In this document: one piece after another, positions 45,357 through 52,157 of the stretch
Numbering within the stretch: the first letter of the stretch is position 1
How the letters are laid out: the number at the start of each line of letters is the position of its first letter
Assembly (NCBI RefSeq): GCF_030994125.1
Contig: NZ_CP099917.1
Location: 3,615,589 to 3,679,588 of the forward strand
Reading direction: 5' to 3'
Source: Pseudoalteromonas xiamenensis
GTDB lineage: Bacteria; Pseudomonadota; Gammaproteobacteria; Enterobacterales; Alteromonadaceae
DNA: 64,000 nt
The notes under the pieces: model-generated
The model's database searches: none
The model's input: only the letters and a program-made list of their open reading frames with translations
What the model was told of the DNA's origin: nothing
Made by a program: the position numbers and the translations under genes

Positions 45357-46933
45357 TTCGCATCCCCTTGATAGGTCGACTGAATTGCTCTTAACACGGC
45401 CTGAGCTTTAGCTCGAGTTTCATTGGCTTCAGATTGAGGATCAGAATCAAATACGACACCTGCACCGGCTTGCACATACGCAATATCGTCTTTCACGAAC
45501 GCAGATCGAATGACAATACACGTATCCATGTCACCAGAACCAGTCAGATAACCAACCGCACCGCCATAACTGCCACGACGAGTTTGTTCAACGTGACGAA
45601 TGAGTTCAGCGGCTTTCACTTTAGGTGCGCCGACCAATGTGCCCATATTCATGCAAGCTTGGTAAGCGTGCAGAGCATCTAAGTCACTTCTTAACTGGCC
45701 AACAACACGAGAAACCAAGTGCATTACTTGAGAATATCGGTCGACTTTCAGTAATTCTTTCGCATGACGAGTACCTGGGCTGCTTATTCGCGCAACATCA
45801 TTACGCGCTAGATCCACAAGCATTAAATGTTCAGCTCGTTCTTTTTGGTCATTGCGCAGTTCAAGCTCGATTCGGCTATCTAAATCCGGATTAATACGTC
45901 CATCGACAAATTTACCACGAGGGCGAGTGCCTGCAATGGGGTAGACCTCGACTTGATTCGACGTCGAACAGTACTTTAATGCAGATTCTGGCGAAGCACC
46001 AAATAACGTAAATGATTCATCCTGCATGTAGAACATATATGGACTAGGGTTCTGTAGCTTTAATTGTTGGTAAGCATACAGTGGATTTTTACACTCAATC
46101 GAGAAGGTACGTGAAGGGACGACTTGGAAAATGTCGCCATCGACAATGTGTTTCTTGAGTTGATTTACTTGTTCGCAGAACATTGCATCATCGATGCTCA
46201 CGTGTATGTTTGAATCGCCATTCAGTTTCTCCGCATTGAACATGCCAAGCGTATTACACTGGACATTCAATGCTTCAAGCTGCTTGCCGACTTCAAAACA
46301 ATTGGCATGTACTTCGGGACCATTGAATACATTACCAATGAGTTCGGTAGATTGAGCTTGGTGATCGATGACGATTAACGTTTCTGCTAAGTAAAATACA
46401 TAGTCAGGACACGTATTCAGCCCGTTAGGCACGTTAGGTAGTGTTTCGAAATTAGCGACCATGTCATACGCAAAGACTCCCCCTAAGAAAATACCGAAAG
46501 GCGTGTCACCATTGTTTTTAATGGAATTTAGTGTTGTGCGAAGGGCTGAAAAGGCATTGTTTGCTTTAAGCTTCTCATTTTCGTCAAACACCCCGACTGT
46601 TTGATGGTAATTAATCGTAAGTACATCGTCGCTCAGAGAGCTGTCGCAGCCTTCCAGTTGAGTTGCGAGAAAAGGTAAAACTTGTTTGCCGTTATTGGAC
46701 AAAGCTTTTGCATATACTGTGTGTCCCTGGCATTCAAAGCGAATGGCACTGTCGACTAATATTAAACTCTTAACACTGTCTTTCGAGTCTATCTCTGCCG
46801 ATTCCAATAACAATGAATTTGGTTTGTTGAGCGCAGCATACAGCGACAATGGACTGGCAATGTAGTCCCGTCGCTGTCGTATACTGGTCACTTCACCTGG
46901 CTGTGTTGTGATATGACTAAAAATCACCCTCAT
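45353..46933 (-). CDS. trpE: Anthranilate synthase component I
   Basis: A 526-residue chorismate-using enzyme, first step of tryptophan synthesis. The feedback-binding LLLES (41-45) and NPSPYMFYM are intact, so Trp inhibition is expected. Catalytic blocks include GDIFQVVPSR, PIAGTRPRG, ELRNDQKERAEHLMLVDLARND and SYGGAVGYL. The ATG at 46933 has AAAGGGGA almost touching it; a GTG at 46927 with GAGG upstream is an alternative start. The gene follows the second attenuator's T run. Confidence 0.96.
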   Translation of the reverse strand: MRVIFSHITTQPGEVTSIRQRRDYIASPLSLYAALNKPNSLLLESAEIDSKDSVKSLILVDSAIRFECQGHTVYAKALSNNGKQVLPFLATQLEGCDSSLSDDVLTINYHQTVGVFDENEKLKANNAFSALRTTLNSIKNNGDTPFGIFLGGVFAYDMVANFETLPNVPNGLNTCPDYVFYLAETLIVIDHQAQSTELIGNVFNGPEVHANCFEVGKQLEALNVQCNTLGMFNAEKLNGDSNIHVSIDDAMFCEQVNQLKKHIVDGDIFQVVPSRTFSIECKNPLYAYQQLKLQNPSPYMFYMQDESFTLFGASPESALKYCSTSNQVEVYPIAGTRPRGKFVDGRINPDLDSRIELELRNDQKERAEHLMLVDLARNDVARISSPGTRHAKELLKVDRYSQVMHLVSRVVGQLRSDLDALHAYQACMNMGTLVGAPKVKAAELIRHVEQTRRGSYGGAVGYLTGSGDMDTCIVIRSAFVKDDIAYVQAGAGVVFDSDPQSEANETRAKAQAVLRAIQSTYQGDAK

Positions 46934-46941
46934 TCCCCTTT

Positions 46942-46980
46942 AAAAAAAGCCCCCGCAAGCTGTGCTATGCGGGGGCTGTT
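46942..46980 (-). terminator. Second trp attenuator terminator (proximal to trpE)
   Basis: On the minus strand a 10-bp stem AGCCCCCGCA (46977-46968) / TGCGGGGGCT (46957-46948) with a 10-base loop is followed by seven T (46948-46942). Its 5' arm can instead pair with GCGGG (47006-47002), which lies just after the leader-2 stop codon. This is the classic terminator/antiterminator switch. Confidence 0.88.
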
Positions 46981-46987
46981 AAATACG

Positions 46988-47049
46988 TACAACAATGCCG
47001 TCCCGCGTTATGGGCACCACCACCATGAATGTGTAGTTGCATTGTTGTA
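46988..47049 (-). promoter_or_regulatory. Pairing arms 1 and 2 of the second attenuator
   Basis: TACAACAATGC (47049-47039, leader codons 3-6) is perfectly complementary over 11 bases to GCATTGTTGTA (46998-46988) after the leader stop. This stem would form when no ribosome covers the leader, as the 1:2 hairpin of attenuation. Confidence 0.7.
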
Positions 47050-47055
47050 AGCCAT
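47008..47055 (-). CDS. trpL: trp leader peptide 2
   Basis: A 15-residue leader peptide, MAYNNATTHSWWWCP, with three adjacent Trp codons (47025-47017). A strong Shine-Dalgarno GAGGTG (47065-47060) sits 4 bases before the ATG. It is followed by pairing arms and the terminator at 46942-46980. Ribosome stalling at Trp codons under Trp shortage would favour the antiterminator. Confidence 0.85.
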   Translation of the reverse strand: MAYNNATTHSWWWCP

Positions 47056-47072
47056 TTTTCACCTCAAAATCT

Positions 47073-47101
47073 AAAAAAAACCCGCATCATGTGCGGGTTT
47101 A
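47073..47101 (-). terminator. First trp attenuator terminator (promoter-proximal)
   Basis: On the minus strand AAACCCGCA (47100-47092), 5-base loop, TGCGGGTTT (47086-47078), then T to 47073. The 5' arm can pair alternatively with TGCGGGT (47137-47131), right after the leader-1 stop, over seven bases. Confidence 0.88.
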
Positions 47102-47139
47102 TTAAAAATCGTTAGACACGACCTATCGTCACCCGCAAT

Positions 47140-47190
47140 TTACGAGTACCACCACCAACCTTTGTTGTTTATTTTTGTCGTCATAGTCAT
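47140..47190 (-). CDS. trpL: trp leader peptide 1
   Basis: A 16-residue leader peptide, MTMTTKINNKGWWWYS, with three adjacent Trp codons (47157-47149). Starts at ATG 47190 or the second ATG at 47184. No clear Shine-Dalgarno is visible, unlike leader 2. The pattern TGG-TGG-TGG, T, two variable codons, TAA, then GCGGG is shared with leader 2, so one leader probably arose by duplication of the other. Confidence 0.82.
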   Translation of the reverse strand: MTMTTKINNKGWWWYS

Positions 47191-47204
47191 GATGTTAATA
47201 GTAC
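47185..47204. promoter_or_regulatory. Possible TrpR operator-like site
   Basis: The minus strand reads CGTACTATTAACATCATG, which shares GTACTA and TTAAC with the E. coli TrpR operator core (ACTAGTTAACTAGT) but lacks one base and is imperfect on the other side. It overlaps the start of leader 1. Confidence 0.25.
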
Positions 47205-47225
47205 GTTGTGTCTTTTGTTGGGTAC

Positions 47226-47254
47226 AGTAAATAGTATGGTGTAATGAATGTCAA
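47226..47254 (-). promoter_or_regulatory. Putative trp operon promoter
   Basis: On the minus strand TTGACA (47254-47249), 17-base spacer, TTTACT (47231-47226). An overlapping alternative is TTGACC-N18-TACTAT. The start would be near 47219, about 29 bases before leader 1. Confidence 0.6.
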
Positions 47255-47307
47255 GGTCAAATTGGACGTTCAGATGGAAATTTGGCGAGGTAGGAGCAGT
47301 AAAAGAC

Positions 47308-47316
47308 TGTTATACT
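47308..47316 (+). promoter_or_regulatory. Extended -10 promoter of rnm operon
   Basis: TGTTATACT: an extended -10 (TGnTATACT) about 30 bases before the rnm start. No good -35 is seen at standard spacing. It is divergent from the trp promoter. Confidence 0.45.
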
Positions 47317-47347
47317 CGGTTTAAATCAATTAAGTAGTAGACTATTC

Positions 47348-48196
47348 GTGATCACAAAATACGATTTGCACAGCCACACCCATTATTCGGATGGACGATT
47401 AACCGTTTCTGAACTGCTTGACAGGGCTGTAGAAAGAAACGTTGATGTGTTGGCGATAACAGATCACGATTCAGTGCAGGCTATCTCAGAAGCGAACCGT
47501 TTAATTGATGAGAAAAAGTTACCGCTTTCCTTAATAAGTGGTGTCGAAATCTCGACCAAATGGCACAGTTTTGAAATACATGTCGTTGGCTTAAACATTA
47601 ATATCGCGTCGACATCATTAGTTGATTTACTTGATTCGCAAACTCAAAAAAGAGAGGCTCGCGCTATTGAAATTGGCAACCGACTGGCCAAAGCGGGCTA
47701 CCTCGATGTTTATTCTGATGCCAAGGCGCTAGCCGAGCAGGGCCAAATCACGCGTGCTCATTTCGCACAAGTGTTAGTTAATCGTGGTGTTGCAAAGAAT
47801 TTACAAGGTGTGTTTAACAAATTTCTCACTCGAGGCAACACTGGGTATGTGCCATCCGAATGGTGCACGATTGCTGACGCGGTGAGTGCTATCACGTCCT
47901 CAGGTGGTATCGCTGTATTGGCCCACCCAGGGCGCTACAAAATGTCAAACAAGTGGTTACGAAAGTTGTTAGACGAGTTTTCCTATACGGGAGGTAAGGC
48001 AATTGAAGTTGCGTTGCCACAACAAGCGCCTTGTGAAAGACAATTTTTGGGTCAGCTTTGTCAAGAATATGGTCTACTGGGAAGCCAAGGCTCCGATTTC
48101 CATTATCCGACGCCTTGGTCAGACTTAGGAAAAAATTTATATTTGCCCAAAGATTGTCAGGGCGTTTGGCAATTTTGGGAAGAAAAAGGAGCGTAA
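47348..48196 (+). CDS. rnm: RNase AM, PHP-domain 5'-3' exoribonuclease
   Basis: A 282-residue PHP phosphoesterase (formerly YciV/TrpH; E. coli 293). Metal-binding HSHTHYSDGRLT and ITDHDSV are at the N-terminus, GVEIST and AHPGRY follow, and GSDFHYP near the end. In E. coli it trims 5' ends of rRNAs and degrades small RNA fragments. The start is GTG at 47348. It heads an operon with yciO (1-base gap), scpA, scpB and rluB, and is divergent from trp as in many gammaproteobacteria. Confidence 0.93.
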   Translation: MITKYDLHSHTHYSDGRLTVSELLDRAVERNVDVLAITDHDSVQAISEANRLIDEKKLPLSLISGVEISTKWHSFEIHVVGLNINIASTSLVDLLDSQTQKREARAIEIGNRLAKAGYLDVYSDAKALAEQGQITRAHFAQVLVNRGVAKNLQGVFNKFLTRGNTGYVPSEWCTIADAVSAITSSGGIAVLAHPGRYKMSNKWLRKLLDEFSYTGGKAIEVALPQQAPCERQFLGQLCQEYGLLGSQGSDFHYPTPWSDLGKNLYLPKDCQGVWQFWEEKGA

Positions 48197-48197
48197 A

Positions 48198-48818
48198 ATG
48201 AGCCAGTTTTTTCATGTTCATCCTGAAAATCCACAAACGAGACTTATTCGTCAAGCAGCTGACATCATCAAAAACGGGGGGGTTGTGGTTTACCCAACGG
48301 ATTCGGGTTATGCAATTGGATGTAATCTTGGCAACAAGCAAGCTAAAGAACGTATCGAACGAATTCGAGGCATTGAACAGCACCACAACTTTACGTTAGT
48401 GTGCCGTGATTTGAGCGAACTATCAACGTATGCCCGTGTCGACAACCAGATGTTTCGGTTAATTAAAAATAATACGCCGGGGCCATATACATTTATTTTC
48501 AAAGGAACCAAAGAGGTTCCTCGTCGTTTATTAAACGAAAAGAAAAAGACGATAGGGATCCGCGTTACAGATAACCCCATTACGGTGGCATTACTCGAAG
48601 AGTTGGGTGAGCCTATGATGTCGTGTTCGCTTATTTTGCCTGGCGAAAGTTTTACCGAGTCTGACCCTGAAGAAATCAGAGATAGACTCGAAAAAGTAGT
48701 CGACTTAATTATCCACGGCGGATACTTGGCGGAGCAAGCAACAACGGTAGTGGACTTATCGGAAGATGAGCCGCAAATACTGCGTGTTGGCTGCGGTGAT
48801 CCAACACCGTTTCAATAG
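48198..48818 (+). CDS. yciO: YciO, Sua5/YrdC-family protein
   Basis: A 206-residue YrdC-fold protein: NGGVVVYPTDSGYAIGC, then RIRGIEQHHNFTLVCRDL and the ATP/threonyl site TIGIRVTDNPI, ending with TVVDLSEDEPQILRVG. The relative TsaC makes threonylcarbamoyl-AMP; YciO does so only weakly and its role is not settled. It contains a G7 run at about 48277 that is in frame. It starts one base after the rnm stop and ends two bases before scpA. Confidence 0.92.
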   Translation: MSQFFHVHPENPQTRLIRQAADIIKNGGVVVYPTDSGYAIGCNLGNKQAKERIERIRGIEQHHNFTLVCRDLSELSTYARVDNQMFRLIKNNTPGPYTFIFKGTKEVPRRLLNEKKKTIGIRVTDNPITVALLEELGEPMMSCSLILPGESFTESDPEEIRDRLEKVVDLIIHGGYLAEQATTVVDLSEDEPQILRVGCGDPTPFQ

Positions 48819-48820
48819 CC

Positions 48821-49624
48821 ATGGCAGAAGTCATCCAACAAAAGCTGCCTTTAGCTTTTCTGAATGGCGAAGCCGTTGTAGAAAAGCCTGAAGACCTTTA
48901 CATTCCGCCCGATGCGCTGGAGGTGATCCTAGACACTTTTGAAGGGCCTTTAGATCTTCTGCTTTACCTTATTAAACGACATAAGTTAGATATTGTTGAG
49001 TTGCCGATTTTAAAAATAACGGAGCAGTACGTCACTTACGTTGACATGATGAAGGAACTCAAGCTTGAATTGGCAGCGGAATATCTGGTTATGGCTGCGT
49101 TACTGGCGCAAATTAAATCTCGAATGTTGTTACCGGTGCATGAAGAGCTTCAAGAAGAAGAAGACCCCAGAGCAGAATTGGTCAGACGATTACAGGAATA
49201 CGAACTGTTTAAATCGGCCGCGGAAAAACTAGATGAAATCCCACGCTTGGAACGAGATATTTTCGTCGCGACTGCCAAAATGGATGCATCGTTTGAGCAA
49301 GATATTTTGCTTCCCGACGCGTCATTGAAAGAGCTTCTCGTTGCGCTCAGTGATGTCATGTCTCGAGCTAAAGTGTTTGAACATCACCATATTTCAAAAG
49401 AAGTATTGTCAACACGAGAGAGAATGAGCCACATATTAGCTTTGCTGTCAGAGACCGACACCTCACTCGCGTTTAGCCATTTTTTCGATGTAGACGAAGG
49501 ACGAAGTGGGGTCGTTGTTACTTTTATTGCCATGCTTGAACTCGTCAAAGAATCGCTAATATCGATTGTTCAGGCAAATGTTGGCGGACAGGTTTATTTA
49601 TCTCTTTATCAAGATTCGCAATAA
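48821..49624 (+). CDS. scpA: Segregation and condensation protein A
   Basis: A 267-residue kleisin: LDTFEGPLDLLLYLIKRHKLDIVELPILKITEQY split over the start, then AAEYLVMAALLAQIKSRMLLP, the typical ScpA N-terminal. The C-terminal winged-helix part is also seen. It bridges SMC heads with ScpB in chromosome organisation. No smc gene is in the window. It is linked to scpB, 58 bases downstream. Confidence 0.94.
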   Translation: MAEVIQQKLPLAFLNGEAVVEKPEDLYIPPDALEVILDTFEGPLDLLLYLIKRHKLDIVELPILKITEQYVTYVDMMKELKLELAAEYLVMAALLAQIKSRMLLPVHEELQEEEDPRAELVRRLQEYELFKSAAEKLDEIPRLERDIFVATAKMDASFEQDILLPDASLKELLVALSDVMSRAKVFEHHHISKEVLSTRERMSHILALLSETDTSLAFSHFFDVDEGRSGVVVTFIAMLELVKESLISIVQANVGGQVYLSLYQDSQ

Positions 49625-49682
49625 ATCGCTGCTAAAAGGCGTTTCATCTGTCATAATACACTTCTTATCAACGAGGTAGTGC

Positions 49683-50270
49683 ATGGCAGGAAAACGAGTT
49701 AGCGACGAACAACTGCAAGAGTTGATCGAGGCCGCGATATTCGTCGCGGAAAAACCAGTTTCTAAACAGCTGTTGAAAGAAACAGTGTTATCCGATATTG
49801 CAGCATCCAGTGAGCGAATCACAAGCGCAATTAAAGCCTTAGAAATTCATTACCAAACTCGCGGCATCCGACTGGTAGAAGTTGGGAGTGGGTATCGTTT
49901 TCAAGCGTGCCCAAGTTTGAGCCCTTGGCTTGCAAAACTTTGGCAAGAGCGTGCACCTAAATTTTCCAGAGCTACACTTGAAACATTAGCCCTGATTGCT
50001 TATCGCCAACCTATTACTCGAGGTGAGATTGAGCAGGTAAGAGGCGTGGCTGTAAGTAGCCATATAATGAAGAGTTTGTTGGAACGCGATTGGGTCAAAA
50101 TTGTTGGTTACAAAGAAGTGCCAGGGAAGCCCGCGCTGTATGCGACAACAAAACAATTTTTAGATTACTTTTCGTTAACTGGGTTAGAAGCACTACCTAA
50201 ATTACCAGAAAAGCAAATGATTACTTTGGATAATCTTATCCAAGATCCTTCTGTGAGAGAACTATCGTAA
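49683..50270 (+). CDS. scpB: Segregation and condensation protein B
   Basis: A 195-residue protein of two winged helices: [17 protein letters not shown], then [27 protein letters not shown], and [11 protein letters not shown] near the end. It binds ScpA. Its TAA overlaps the rluB start by one base (TAATG), so translation is coupled. Confidence 0.94.
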   Translation: MAGKRVSDEQLQELIEAAIFVAEKPVSKQLLKETVLSDIAASSERITSAIKALEIHYQTRGIRLVEVGSGYRFQACPSLSPWLAKLWQERAPKFSRATLETLALIAYRQPITRGEIEQVRGVAVSSHIMKSLLERDWVKIVGYKEVPGKPALYATTKQFLDYFSLTGLEALPKLPEKQMITLDNLIQDPSVRELS

Positions 50271-51130
50271 TGAGTGAAAAATTACAAAAAGTATTGGCAC
50301 GAGCAGGTGTTGGTTCACGTCGAGAGATGGAAGCCTATATTGAAGCGGGTCGTGTAAGTGTAGATGGCAAAGTCGCCACACTGGGCGACCGAGTTGAAGA
50401 AACGGCGCTTGTGCGTGTAGATGGTCATGTCGTTAAGCTTGCCGCGAAAGAATCACGTGTATGTCGTGTCTTGATGTACCATAAACCAGAAGGTGAACTG
50501 TGTACTCGTAAGGATCCTGAAGGGCGTCGCACCGTTTTTGATCGTCTTCCTCGTCTAGATGGGGATCGTTGGATAGCAATAGGCCGCCTTGATATTAACA
50601 CCTCGGGTCTATTGTTGTTTACAAACGATGGTGAACTTGCAAACCGTTTGATGCACCCAAAATTCGAAATTGAGCGAGAGTATTCAGCGCGTGTGTTTGG
50701 TGAAGTAAATAATCAAATGCTGAAAACGCTTACTACGGGTGTTGAACTTGAAGATGGCGAAGCTAAATTTCTGAAAATTAAGCCAATGGGTGGTGAAGGT
50801 TTAAATACTTGGTATAACGTAACGTTGACCGAAGGCCGTAATCGCGAGGTTCGTCGTTTGTGGCAGTCTCAAGGGGTCGAAGTATCGCGTTTGATCCGTA
50901 TCCGATATGGCCAATTGCACTTGGATAAGCGTTTACCGCAAGGTGGTTGGGCAGAGTTAAAACTGGAAGAAGTGAATTATCTTCGTGATTCAGTTGGATT
51001 AAAGCCAGAAACACAAACAAAACTGTCGGTAATGCCAGAACGTCGTAATGAGAAACGTGCTCAAGTTAATCGTATCCGTAAAGCTGTGAAAAAGCACAAT
51101 CAGAGATTGCAACAGAGCAAACGTCGCTAA
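50270..51130 (+). CDS. rluB: 23S rRNA pseudouridine 2605 synthase RluB
   Basis: A 286-residue synthase with an N-terminal S4 domain (1-60: [18 protein letters not shown]). The catalytic Asp108 is in [25 protein letters not shown] and [15 protein letters not shown] motifs follow. The C-terminal tail is basic, as in RluB. It modifies U2605 of 23S rRNA. Last gene of the rnm operon. Confidence 0.93.
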   Translation: MSEKLQKVLARAGVGSRREMEAYIEAGRVSVDGKVATLGDRVEETALVRVDGHVVKLAAKESRVCRVLMYHKPEGELCTRKDPEGRRTVFDRLPRLDGDRWIAIGRLDINTSGLLLFTNDGELANRLMHPKFEIEREYSARVFGEVNNQMLKTLTTGVELEDGEAKFLKIKPMGGEGLNTWYNVTLTEGRNREVRRLWQSQGVEVSRLIRIRYGQLHLDKRLPQGGWAELKLEEVNYLRDSVGLKPETQTKLSVMPERRNEKRAQVNRIRKAVKKHNQRLQQSKRR

Positions 51131-51157
51131 GAAACCGCGCAGTTGTAAGATGCTTAG

Positions 51158-51193
51158 AAAAAGAAAAGCCTCCATTTGGAGGCTTTTCTTTTT
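51158..51193. terminator. Bidirectional terminator between rluB and yciK
   Basis: A 17-bp perfect stem (51158-51174 / 51177-51193) with core GCCTCCA/TGGAGGC. A-rich on one side and T-rich on the other, so it works on both strands. Confidence 0.92.
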
Positions 51194-51218
51194 AAAAAAT
51201 CAATAATGAGCCGAAACC

Positions 51219-51962
51219 TTACTTTTGCTGGGCATCGATTGATTGGCCGTTTACGCCAATAGATTCATCGCTCATTAAATATAAGTAAGTTGGCATCAAA
51301 TCTTCAGGTTTCGCAAGTTGGTCCTTGTCTTCACCAGGAAAAGCGGCATTTCGCATTGCCGTGTTTGTTGCACCAGGGTTAATACAGTTGATACGAATGT
51401 TTGTTTTGCCTACTTCTTGTGACCACGTTTGCATCATACCTTCAGTGGCAAATTTAGAAATAGCGTAAGGTCCCCAGAATTCTCGGCCTACGCGTCCAAC
51501 GCCTGAGGATGTAAAGATCACAGAAGCATTTGGCGCTTTGCGCAGTAAGGGGAACATGTACTTGGTGATCATAGCTTGTGCTGTTACATTTACTTTCATG
51601 ATGTTTTCGAAAGTCGAAACACAAAAATGCTCAAGTGGCCCAAGAGTGCCTAAAATAGAGGCGTTGTTAAGTAATCCATCAAGATGCCCAAATTGCATTT
51701 CAATTGTTGCCGCTAAGTCTCTATAATGTTGCTTTGTTGCACCTTTCATGTCTAAAGGTACAATTGCAGGTTCTGGGTAGCCCGCAGCGACGATTTCGTC
51801 GTACACGCATTCAAGCTTTTTAGTGGTTTTGCCCAATAAAATGACCGTTGCGCCGTATTGAGCGAAGGTTTTAGCTGCAATGCGTCCTATGCCGTCGCCT
51901 GCACCTGTGATTAAGATTGTTTTATTTTGTAAGGCATTTTCAGCCGCTTGGAAGGTGTGCAT
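51219..51962 (-). CDS. yciK: YciK, short-chain dehydrogenase
   Basis: A 247-residue SDR enzyme matching E. coli YciK. ITGAGDGIGR binds the cofactor, LLNNASILG is the NNAG-like motif, and FTSSGVG with YAISKFATEGMMQ gives the Ser, Tyr and Lys of the active site. CINPGATNTAMR follows. I start at ATG 51962 with GAGG six bases upstream, not the TTG at 51974. Substrate unknown. Confidence 0.9.
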   Translation of the reverse strand: MHTFQAAENALQNKTILITGAGDGIGRIAAKTFAQYGATVILLGKTTKKLECVYDEIVAAGYPEPAIVPLDMKGATKQHYRDLAATIEMQFGHLDGLLNNASILGTLGPLEHFCVSTFENIMKVNVTAQAMITKYMFPLLRKAPNASVIFTSSGVGRVGREFWGPYAISKFATEGMMQTWSQEVGKTNIRINCINPGATNTAMRNAAFPGEDKDQLAKPEDLMPTYLYLMSDESIGVNGQSIDAQQK

Positions 51963-52157
51963 CGTAGACCTCAAACGAATAAATTTGCGCTATATTATCA
52001 CAGGTCTAAAGTAAGTTATCGAATTTGTTGTAATAAAGAGTGGCGAAACGCTACACTTTACGTTAAGTTTAACTGGTCTAATGTCTTATTAAAATGGATA
52101 TTACATCATTTTAACGAAATGAAAGAAGAATAATAAGATCCGTCGGAGCCAAAAAAC

